From SG8-40 sp050050435 (GTDB lineage Bacteria; Pseudomonadota; Gammaproteobacteria; Burkholderiales; Eutrophovitaceae), in assembly GCA_050050435.1 (NCBI GenBank), contig JASFUE010000203.1:1-6209 (forward strand): a stretch of DNA of 6,209 nucleotides, in the 5' to 3' direction. The translations under genes and the position numbers were made by a program. Every line of letters begins with the position of its first letter. The stretch's first letter is position 1. Shown here in pieces: positions 1 through 5,587 of the stretch. Under the pieces are notes generated by a model. It was not told where the DNA came from. It worked only from the letters and a program-made list of their open reading frames with translations, and did not search any database.

Positions 1-4
1 ACGA

Positions 5-772
5 TCACCCCTGGTCGGACAGTTCCAACTTGAGTTCGGCCAGAAAACGCCGGATACGCTTTGCATTCTGACCCAGATCACTGCGTCCGAGGCGCGACTT
101 GGAGCGAACGTCGACCCTGGCACCATTTTCCGTGGGGGTAATCCTCACCACCATGTCATCCTTGAAACCGTACAGGAGCGAGGTGTCGGTCGCCTCAATG
201 CGCATATCCTGTTCGCTGGCATCGACAATTTCCAATCCCATTTTCGCGATCACCTTGTCTGCGGCTTCAAAGACTTTTGCGGCCGGCAATGTCACCATCA
301 GCGGCTGCAAGTCCGGATACGCTTCTTTCTGCTGTGCGGCCACCTCCGGACCGTCATAGACCACGGAATGATCGCCTGGTCCGCGAATCGATTCGACCAC
401 GACAAATTTCGGCGGATCTTCAACATCGGTCGTGATGTCGTGGATATAGGGATGCGCATCCAGCGTTTTTTTCCAGCTTAACGGAACATAGACGGTAATT
501 GCCGCGACAAGCACGCCAATTACGCCCATCACAACCATAGCGCGTGTTTTGCGGGAGAATGCGAGGCCGATGACCGACAACACCAATGCAAAAATGGCTG
601 CATAGAATGACACCTTGATGATCAGGAAGCCGGTGCGGAAATGCCACAAGTCGAGCTGATAACCAATACCGGAAAATACCGCCGCCAGTGCACACGCCAG
701 TGCAAGAATGAACCCGATAACGACCAAGAGGCGTGCAACCGGTCTTTCGGTTGATGAGGTCTGTGCATTCAT
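5..772 (-). CDS. DUF1499 domain membrane protein
   Basis: Protein of 255 residues with three hydrophobic N-terminal segments (about residues 13-35, 48-73 and 76-97), followed by a soluble DUF1499 domain (about 106-250). Family-like stretches are HPYIHDITTD at 107-116, YPDLQPL at 152-158, a middle block around TDTSLLYGFKDD, and the end block SRLGRSDLGQNAKRIRRFL. The role of DUF1499 is not established; members occur as membrane-tethered or lipid-anchored proteins. I chose the ATG at 772 because GGAGG sits 5 nt before it. A TTG in the same frame at 784 would add four residues but overlaps that ribosome binding site. The TGA stop lies 4 nt from the window edge, so any terminator is outside. The gene diverges from the MFS exporter and shares its 130-bp upstream region. 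Family call is sure, function unknown. Confidence 0.9.
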   Translation of the reverse strand: MNAQTSSTERPVARLLVVIGFILALACALAAVFSGIGYQLDLWHFRTGFLIIKVSFYAAIFALVLSVIGLAFSRKTRAMVVMGVIGVLVAAITVYVPLSWKKTLDAHPYIHDITTDVEDPPKFVVVESIRGPGDHSVVYDGPEVAAQQKEAYPDLQPLMVTLPAAKVFEAADKVIAKMGLEIVDASEQDMRIEATDTSLLYGFKDDMVVRITPTENGARVDVRSKSRLGRSDLGQNAKRIRRFLAELKLELSDQG

Positions 773-902
773 GGTTACCTCCAATTGATATCTTGCCAGC
801 GGCTTTCGCCGTCATGCTCATTGTAATCTCTCACATCACAATAGGCATCCGCTCTCGGCCTTGCACCGGATCCCGCCATGGCCGTGAGACAATGAGCAGT
901 TA
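773..902. promoter_or_regulatory. Divergent intergenic control region between DUF1499 and MFS genes
   Basis: This 130-bp region must hold the promoters of both flanking genes. The clearest element is an imperfect inverted repeat with 8-nt arms, ATTGTAAT at 820-827 and ATCACAAT at 835-842, separated by 7 nt; the arms pair except for one position. The outer part of each arm also reads outward as a possible -10 hexamer: TACAAT on the minus strand (820-825) and CACAAT on the plus strand (837-842). No good -35 box stands 16-18 nt behind either one. The element could be a regulator operator, two divergent activator-dependent promoters, or chance. Confidence 0.35.
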
Positions 903-2069
903 ATGAAGCCCACTTTTCTTGCGCTTGCCAGCGCCGCCTTCATCTCGGGGGCGAACATGCGACTGTTCGACTCGCTGCTGCCTACTATCGCCGAGGGCTT
1001 CGAAGTCGCACCAACGGTCGCGTCCATCGTTGTCACCGCCTTCACACTGGCGTACGGACTATTCCAGATTGCATATGGTCCGCTTGGCGACCGGGTCGGT
1101 CGCCTGCGCACCGTCGCGATTGCCATGCTGATCGCGTGTCTCGGATCGCTCGGCTCAGCGATCGCCCCGAACTTGCCCGGCCTCGCACTGCTGCGCTTCA
1201 TCACTGGTATAGGCGCCGCCGGCATCATTCCGGTGTCAATCGCCTGGGTCGGCGATCACACCTCATACGAAGACCGTCAAGCCACGCTCGGCCGGTTCAT
1301 CGGATTCACCCTGACCGGCCAGATCCTCGGCCCTGCTCTCGGCGGCGCACTTGCCGAATGGCTGAGCTGGCGAGACGTCTTCTACGTTTTCACAATTGCA
1401 TTCCTGATCGTGAGCATTGCGCTATTCAGGCTCGATCACAACGAACGCAAGTACGCCACCAGCGCAACCGGCGCAACGCCACCAAACCGGTCATCGCAAA
1501 ATTTCCTGCGCATGTATCTCGACATTCTTCGGGCGCCCTGGGTGCGTATTGTGCTCCTGACCGTTTTTATCGAAGGCACGCTGTTCTATGGCACCTTTGC
1601 CTATATCGGCGCCTGGCTCAAACAGGCATTTGATGTCTCCTATCTGATCATTGGCGCCATGCTCGCCGGCTTCGGCCTCGGTGGCGTGTTCTACAGCGTT
1701 TCGGTGAAATGGTTGCTACGCCGGCTCGGCGAATCCGGTTTTGCCATCGGCGGTGCGCTGATGCTGCTGGCATTCTTCATCTGCCTGCCCTTGTCACCGA
1801 CCTGGAAGGTGGTCGGACCGTTATGCGTCTTTGGCGGCTTCGGCTTCTACATGCTTCACAATACCTTGCAGACCAAGGCGACGGAAATGTACCCCCGCGC
1901 ACGCGGGATGGCGATATCGGCGTTTGCGTTGAGCCTGTTTTGCGGACAGGCGATTGGCGTAGCCATGTTCGGCCGTGTCATTACGGCATTCGGTTACGGC
2001 TGGACTTTCACCCTCACCGGGTTCGCCTTTGTGCTGCTGGCCATATGGTTCGCGAAACGTCTGCAGTAA
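903..2069 (+). CDS. MFS transporter, DHA1-like proton-coupled exporter
   Basis: A 388-residue integral membrane protein with the hydrophobicity pattern of a 12-helix major facilitator. Motif A follows TM2 at residues 59-70 (GPLGDRVGRLRT). Motif C is in TM5 at 139-148 (GQILGPALGG) and is the signature of drug:H+ antiporters, so export is more likely than uptake. An acidic residue, D23, lies in TM1. A polar cytoplasmic loop at about 177-205 separates the two six-helix halves. Substrate cannot be told from sequence; members of this group export drugs, sugars or metabolites. The ATG at 903 is the first possible start after an in-frame stop at 885 and has no good Shine-Dalgarno motif. A second in-frame ATG at 957 (residue 19) would cut into TM1 and is unlikely. 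The gene stands alone on this strand and converges with DUF1330. Confidence 0.94.
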   Translation: MKPTFLALASAAFISGANMRLFDSLLPTIAEGFEVAPTVASIVVTAFTLAYGLFQIAYGPLGDRVGRLRTVAIAMLIACLGSLGSAIAPNLPGLALLRFITGIGAAGIIPVSIAWVGDHTSYEDRQATLGRFIGFTLTGQILGPALGGALAEWLSWRDVFYVFTIAFLIVSIALFRLDHNERKYATSATGATPPNRSSQNFLRMYLDILRAPWVRIVLLTVFIEGTLFYGTFAYIGAWLKQAFDVSYLIIGAMLAGFGLGGVFYSVSVKWLLRRLGESGFAIGGALMLLAFFICLPLSPTWKVVGPLCVFGGFGFYMLHNTLQTKATEMYPRARGMAISAFALSLFCGQAIGVAMFGRVITAFGYGWTFTLTGFAFVLLAIWFAKRLQ

Positions 2070-2123
2070 CCGGAAAACCGACGCCCAATGCGAAGCTAGC
2101 AGTTTCAGGCAACCAGCCCGACT

Positions 2124-2153
2124 GCCGGGCCCAAGGCAACAGCCGGGCCCGGC
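2124..2153. terminator. GC-rich hairpin between convergent genes
   Basis: Arms GCCGGGCCC (2124-2132) and GGGCCCGGC (2145-2153) form a perfect 9-bp stem with a 12-nt loop. It lies 54 nt after the MFS stop and 16 nt after the DUF1330 stop, where a bidirectional terminator would be expected. Neither side carries a T-tract, so intrinsic termination is doubtful. It may instead mark a Rho-assisted end or block exonuclease. Confidence 0.45.
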
Positions 2154-2169
2154 GATGCGAGTCAGGATC

Positions 2170-2463
2170 TCAGCTCACACCCTCGACGATACGCATGTCA
2201 CGCACTGCACCATCGCCCAGCGCTTTAAGGGCTTCCTGGTAACCGGGGCTGTCATGCGCCGCGATTGCCTTCTCGACACTGTCGAATTCCACCATTACGG
2301 TGCGTTCATTGATTCCGGCTTCATAGGTGATAGTCGGCATGCCCCGCACAAGAAAGCGCCCGCCCGCGGCCTGAATTGCCGGTGCAGCCAGTTTCGCATA
2401 GGCCGCCATTTTCTCGGGGTCGTTGATTGAGTGATACAACGAGATCAAATAGCCCTTTGCCAT
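2170..2463 (-). CDS. DUF1330 family protein
   Basis: A 97-residue soluble protein that matches DUF1330 in length and pattern. It has a first beta strand (GYLISLY), the block AAPAIQAAGGRFLVRG at about 26-41, then RTVMVEFDSVEKAIAAHDSPGYQEAL at about 54-79. The family has a ferredoxin-like alpha/beta fold of the dimeric alpha-beta barrel type. No biochemical role is generally agreed, and no catalytic residues are evident. The ATG at 2463 is preceded by a strong AGGAGG at 7-nt spacing, so the start is secure and translation is probably efficient. The gene is a single cistron: it converges with the MFS gene and diverges from the hydrolase gene with 135 bp between starts. The 17 nt covering its start and ribosome binding site recur exactly at 5459-5475. 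Confidence 0.92.
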   Translation of the reverse strand: MAKGYLISLYHSINDPEKMAAYAKLAAPAIQAAGGRFLVRGMPTITYEAGINERTVMVEFDSVEKAIAAHDSPGYQEALKALGDGAVRDMRIVEGVS

Positions 2464-2472
2464 GTGTGCTCC
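2456..2472. repeat. 17-nt exact repeat, copy 1 (DUF1330 start)
   Basis: TTTGCCATGTGTGCTCC covers the reverse complement of the DUF1330 start codon and part of its ribosome binding site. The identical 17 nt occur in the same orientation at 5459-5475. Identity stops abruptly on both sides. Confidence 0.8.
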
Positions 2473-2495
2473 TCCTTGATTGTCAGGGTCATGAT

Positions 2496-2516
2496 GGTTG
2501 AACGCGAGTTACAACC
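2496..2516. promoter_or_regulatory. Weak inverted repeat in the DUF1330/hydrolase divergent region
   Basis: GGTTG (2496-2500) and CAACC (2512-2516) are perfect 5-nt arms of a 21-nt element. With a 1-nt bulge the pairing can be seen as GTTGAAC against GTTACAAC across a GCGA centre. It lies centrally between two divergent starts, where an operator would fit. The arms are short and the element could be chance. I see no convincing -35/-10 pair for either gene here. Confidence 0.22.
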
Positions 2517-2598
2517 CCGATCATAGGCGATTTCACACAGTGGTCAAACGCGGCACGACAAGACGCGCATGCCGGTCAGCTACCTGCGGTAAGCTCTG

Positions 2599-4077
2599 AT
2601 GCCCATGAAAGCGCTTGTGCGACATTTTCTCTACGCTGCCGGCTTGGTCCTGCTCGGCATGCTCTGCGTCGTGGTTCTGGGCTATGCGGTGATGTTGCAA
2701 CATCTGCCAGAGCTCAAACCATGGCACACGGTCGAATTGACCGAAGACTTTCACGCCGGCAGCCAAACCGCAGCGTTTTCCGCTTACCTCGAAGCCGAAG
2801 ACCGTGTATTCGCCGAGATGCACGACAAGATTCTTGAACACACTCCACCCGAAGACCGCTTCGCTTTCAATCGCTACAACCCTGGCAGTCTGTCCGACCC
2901 GGAACTGGTAGAACCGAACTGGAACCGGACGTTTGAACTGGGCGGTCCCGCGGCACGCGGTGGCGTACTGTTGCTCCACGGACTGTCGGATTCGCCCTAC
3001 AGCCTGCGCAGCATAGGCGAGCAACTGAACGAGGAAGGCTGGAAGGTGCTCGGCATGCGCTTGCCTGCCCATGGCACGATCCCGGGTGCCTTGCGCAACT
3101 ATGATCGCGACGATGCGCGCGCAGCAACACGCATTGGCATGCGCCACCTCAAAGATCAGCTCGGCGAGGATGCACCGCTGATAATCGTTGGGTATTCCAG
3201 CGGCGCTACGCTGGCGGCCGACTACGCGTTGCAAACCCGCAACCACCCGGATTTACCCGGTATCGACGGCCTGATTCTGCTATCACCCGCCTTCGCCGTC
3301 GCGCCAATTGCTGCCCTGGCCAAGTGGCAGTCGCGCGTGGGAAAACTGCTCGGCATCGATAAACTTGCCTGGCAGATCGTGACGCCCGAGTTCGATCCCT
3401 ACAAGTACAACTCCTTCGCGGTTCACGCCGGACACCAGATTTACCAGCTGACCCTGGAAGTCGACCAGCAGTTGCTGTTGGCGCACAGGAACGGCCCTAT
3501 TGAAGGTTTTCCTCCGACCCTGGCATTCCAGTCGGTGGCCGACGCAACGGTGCACGCACCGGCGGTTGCTACCCGGCTGCTGGGCCGCCTTGGCGAAAAC
3601 GGTAGCGCGTTGGTGCTCTATGACATCAACCGGCATACAGACGTGGAACCCCTGTATCGGTCCGATACCGGGAGCTGGGTTGCGGAACTGATCTCCGGGG
3701 CGACCGGCTACTCGATAACATTGCTGACCAATCGGGATTCGGATACCGATAGCGTGGAAGCCATCACCCGCCCGGCTGGTGCAAGCACGACGGCTCGCGA
3801 GCACCTCGACCTGAAATGGCCATCGAACGTGTATTCGCTTGCGCACGTGGCACTTTGCTTCCCCCCAGACGACCCGGTGTACGGGGCAGCCAAAAATGAT
3901 GATGGCAAGCTGCTGGATATTGGCGCGGTCGAGCTGCGCGGAGAAACGGGTGTACTGGCAATATCCGCTTCGTTGCTGTCGCGCCTGCGTCACAATCCCT
4001 TCTATTCCTACCAGGCGCTTCGAATTCGCCAGTTCGCTCAACGAATCATTCGTACGCATTCGTCGTCACAACATTGA
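2599..4077 (+). CDS. Membrane-anchored alpha/beta hydrolase (esterase/lipase-like)
   Basis: A 492-residue protein with one N-terminal hydrophobic segment (about residues 9-33) that looks like a signal anchor. There is no clear lipobox or signal-peptidase site, so the catalytic domain is probably held on the periplasmic side of the inner membrane. An alpha/beta-hydrolase core starts at about 120. The HG oxyanion motif is at 127-128 (LLLHGLSDSPYS). The nucleophile elbow is G198-Y-S200-S-G202. The probable catalytic acid is D315 in SVADATV and the probable histidine is H416 in SLAHVAL, followed by the family-typical FPPDDPVYG block. A complete triad suggests an active carboxylester hydrolase or lysophospholipase-like enzyme; substrate is unknown. 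The start is ATG at 2599, with ATG at 2605 also possible; only a weak GGTAAG precedes them. It is monocistronic by layout. Confidence 0.92.
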   Translation: MPMKALVRHFLYAAGLVLLGMLCVVVLGYAVMLQHLPELKPWHTVELTEDFHAGSQTAAFSAYLEAEDRVFAEMHDKILEHTPPEDRFAFNRYNPGSLSDPELVEPNWNRTFELGGPAARGGVLLLHGLSDSPYSLRSIGEQLNEEGWKVLGMRLPAHGTIPGALRNYDRDDARAATRIGMRHLKDQLGEDAPLIIVGYSSGATLAADYALQTRNHPDLPGIDGLILLSPAFAVAPIAALAKWQSRVGKLLGIDKLAWQIVTPEFDPYKYNSFAVHAGHQIYQLTLEVDQQLLLAHRNGPIEGFPPTLAFQSVADATVHAPAVATRLLGRLGENGSALVLYDINRHTDVEPLYRSDTGSWVAELISGATGYSITLLTNRDSDTDSVEAITRPAGASTTAREHLDLKWPSNVYSLAHVALCFPPDDPVYGAAKNDDGKLLDIGAVELRGETGVLAISASLLSRLRHNPFYSYQALRIRQFAQRIIRTHSSSQH

Positions 4078-4153
4078 CCCTGCCCGGCGTTGTAGCAGCT
4101 CATCGGCAGAACAGGACTTTGCATGCAACTGCCCCGCGAATGCCGGCAGGCGC

Positions 4154-4188
4154 AAAGAAAAAGCCCCGGCAGACTCTGCCACCGGGGC
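4154..4188 (-). terminator. Intrinsic terminator of the minus-strand block
   Basis: A GC-rich hairpin at 4163-4188 pairs GCCCCGG with CCGGGGC, with further CAG/CTG pairing inside. Read on the minus strand it is followed directly by TTTTTCTTT (4154-4162), a classical U-tract. It therefore ends transcription from the winged-helix gene, leaving a 3' untranslated stretch of about 100 nt before the stem. On the plus strand the same hairpin stands 85 nt after the hydrolase stop but has no T-tract, so it would be a weaker stop in that direction. Confidence 0.85.
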
Positions 4189-4289
4189 CATGATCACTTC
4201 GAAGTTGATATTGATATCAGGGCCTGCTATCCCGGCGCGAGCCAACAATGCACCAACTTATCTGCCACTGGAAGTGAAATGCCGGCCCG
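4189..4289 (-). other. Untranslated 3' region of the winged-helix transcript
   Basis: About 100 nt between the winged-helix stop and its terminator, with no supported ORF. It holds a 14-nt palindrome, TGATAT-TG-ATATCA, at 4206-4219, in an AT-rich patch unlike its surroundings. A 3'-UTR-derived small RNA ending at the terminator is conceivable, but nothing in the sequence proves it. Confidence 0.3.
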
Positions 4290-4562
4290 TCAGTTATTGT
4301 CGTCGGAACTGGCCTGCTTGGCACCGCCGGGCTTGCGTCCGGGTGCGCGAGGCGGCACATGAGCCGACAGCCGATAGCTCATGCCTTCGATTTTTTTCTC
4401 ACCTGAATAACGGGTGACGTGACAACAAATCACTTCGCCGGCGGCTGAGAGCTGTGATAACTGGCGTTGCACCTGTGCCTGTGGCATGTCGAGCGCCTTG
4501 GCTATTTCAGCGTCAAGCTGCTCGCCATTGGCTCTAAGATACTGAAGAATTGCGGAGTTCAT
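4290..4562 (-). CDS. Small winged-helix DNA-binding protein, putative regulator
   Basis: A 90-residue protein. Residues 1-65 look like a winged helix-turn-helix: helix ILQYLRANG, helix LDAEIAKALDM (16-26), recognition helix about 27-42 (PQAQVQRQLSQLSAAGEV), then a beta wing to about 65 ending in GMSYRL. This resembles ArsR/FeoC/FaeA-like small wHTH proteins, which usually act as dimeric transcription factors. Adjacent cysteines C46-C47 and H48 in the first wing strand might sense metal or redox state, but this is inference. The tail from 70 (PPRAPGRKPGGAKQ) is basic and proline-rich, suggesting extra nucleic-acid contact, and ends in an acidic SSDDNN. The start is ATG at 4562, with AGGA 9 nt upstream. 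It follows DUF429 with a 104-nt gap and is followed by the intrinsic terminator. Targets are unknown; self-regulation is possible. Confidence 0.8.
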   Translation of the reverse strand: MNSAILQYLRANGEQLDAEIAKALDMPQAQVQRQLSQLSAAGEVICCHVTRYSGEKKIEGMSYRLSAHVPPRAPGRKPGGAKQASSDDNN

Positions 4563-4666
4563 GTAACGAATTCCTGCTGCACATTAGATGGAAAGCGCTC
4601 AAGTGTGCGCTACGGTGGCCTCAGGATCAACCCCAGATACTGCGCCATCGCCGCCAACAGGCCCTG

Positions 4667-5401
4667 TCACGGGACCCAATACGCCATTTCCATGGGGAGA
4701 TCAACGGCGTCTCGTGGCGGATTTGCGGGCAAGGTACGGTAGTGCCCGGCCCCCATTCTGGCACTGACGGCGAGAACCAGCGCGTCGATAATATCGTCCG
4801 GCGCAACCTGCCGGCGCCGGTATCGGGCCATCGCCTGCTCGTAGACGGTCCCGGCTGCCGGAAAGAAACGGCGCAGCACCTCGATGCGCTCATCTCGCCC
4901 GGGCCGCGTTTTTTTGCTGTGGCACATCGGTTTTGCGCCGTTCAGTGCCCAAAAACAGACTTCCGGATGGCTCTCACGCAACACGCCGCGCAATCCGGGG
5001 TCGGCCTGCAGTAACTCGTCGACAACCCGGATCCTCGGCGCAATCAGCCACGATTGCTTGCTGATGCCCCGCCCGGTAGTTCGACGGTTGATGGCGAGCG
5101 CCTCCTGATAGTCGCGCGCGCGCAAACTTGCCCGTGCCGGTACGGGAAATACGCTGGATCCGCGAAGACGGCCGAGCTGGCCACGCGCTTCGCGGTCACA
5201 GGCGCGCTGGTCACACTCAGAGTCAAGCAACCCGATTGGAATGTCGATGAACACCATGGTTGCCAACGTGGCGATCGTGGCAATGGCATTGGTCGCCACC
5301 AACCGAACCGACCAGTTGCCACCGCCAGTCATGCTCACGCAGACCCAGCCGCCCGGACAACCGTCCGCGCCCACGTAAACCAGTTCCTCCACTTTCTCCA
5401 T
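4667..5401 (-). CDS. DUF429 family protein, predicted RNase H-fold nuclease
   Basis: A 244-residue soluble protein with the hallmarks of DUF429: GADGCPGGW at 11-19, IDIPIGL at 52-58, VFPVPAR at 84-90, SKQSWLIAPRI at 114-124, ESHPEVCFWALNG at 143-155, HSKKT at 161-165 and APDDIIDALVLA at 200-211. The family is predicted to adopt an RNase H-like fold. The conserved acids D13, D53, E143 and D202/D203 would be the metal-binding set, and all are present, so activity is plausible. No substrate is established in general. Length is typical. The start is ATG at 5401, with a weak AGGT 4 nt before it; the leader ORF upstream ends 5 nt before this ATG, so translation may be coupled. It sits between the pentapeptide gene and the winged-helix gene on the same strand. 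Confidence 0.92.
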   Translation of the reverse strand: MEKVEELVYVGADGCPGGWVCVSMTGGGNWSVRLVATNAIATIATLATMVFIDIPIGLLDSECDQRACDREARGQLGRLRGSSVFPVPARASLRARDYQEALAINRRTTGRGISKQSWLIAPRIRVVDELLQADPGLRGVLRESHPEVCFWALNGAKPMCHSKKTRPGRDERIEVLRRFFPAAGTVYEQAMARYRRRQVAPDDIIDALVLAVSARMGAGHYRTLPANPPRDAVDLPMEMAYWVP

Positions 5402-5406
5402 GTGAC

Positions 5407-5466
5407 CTATGACTTCAGGCGCATTGGCAGCACGAACTGCGGTCCCTTCGCCGCCTGGTTTGCCAT
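5407..5466 (-). CDS. Possible 19-codon leader ORF upstream of DUF429
   Basis: The ATG at 5466 is preceded by GGAG at 7-nt spacing and opens a 19-residue reading frame beginning MANQAAKGPQ and ending in LPMRLKS. Its TAG ends 5 nt before the DUF429 ATG, a spacing that allows a ribosome to carry over. The start codon lies in the loop of a 10-bp stem-loop, with part of the ribosome binding site in the stem. The peptide resembles no family I know, and it has no run of one amino acid that would suggest attenuation. The frame is open further upstream to an ATG at 5607 (66 codons), but that start has no ribosome binding site. It may be a leader, a control element or chance. Confidence 0.35.
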   Translation of the reverse strand: MANQAAKGPQFVLPMRLKS

Positions 5467-5483
5467 GTGTGCTCCAGGCGGCG
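5449..5483 (-). promoter_or_regulatory. 10-bp perfect stem-loop in the DUF429 leader
   Basis: Arms CGCCGCCTGG (5449-5458) and CCAGGCGGCG (5474-5483) pair perfectly around a 15-nt loop. On the minus-strand RNA the loop exposes an ATG, while the two G's that begin its GGAG motif close the stem. No U-tract follows, so it is not an intrinsic terminator for the pentapeptide gene. Control of translation or mRNA stability is the likelier role. Confidence 0.55.
5459..5475. repeat. 17-nt exact repeat, copy 2 (leader ORF start)
   Basis: This copy is identical to 2456-2472 and again spans a minus-strand GGAG plus ATG. Here it fills the whole loop and the two innermost positions of the right arm of the 5449-5483 stem-loop. 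Confidence 0.8.
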
Positions 5484-5587
5484 GCCCCATCGACAGCTCA
5501 GGCAGGCGACGCGCACCTGTGAGCGAACGGTTCGGGGGAATGGCTGAGCCTATGACTTTTGTTGCCCAAATCGAATACCGGCTGTTT

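Noticed and set aside
1136..1633. Second plus-strand frame inside the MFS gene
   Set aside because: Arg/His-rich out-of-frame translation of a well-supported transporter.
2498..2520. TTGAAC with a weak -10 (TCATAG) 17 bp downstream as hydrolase promoter
   Set aside because: Spacing fits, but the -10 matches consensus at too few positions to call.
2533..4059. Long minus-strand open frames (2533-3246 and 3283-4059) opposite the hydrolase gene
   Set aside because: They are antisense shadows of a gene with clear catalytic motifs; their translations are Cys/Arg/Gln-rich and match no family pattern.
4066..4248. 60-codon minus-strand frame over the terminator
   Set aside because: It begins with TTG, lacks a convincing ribosome binding site and reads through the terminator stem and U-tract.
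4594..4611. AGCGC/GCGCT hairpin between the winged-helix and DUF429 genes
   Set aside because: Only 5 bp with an 8-nt loop and no U-tract; expected by chance in GC-rich DNA.
4550..5014. Plus-strand frame of 154 codons opposite the end of DUF429
   Set aside because: Antisense of conserved DUF429 blocks, no recognisable domain.
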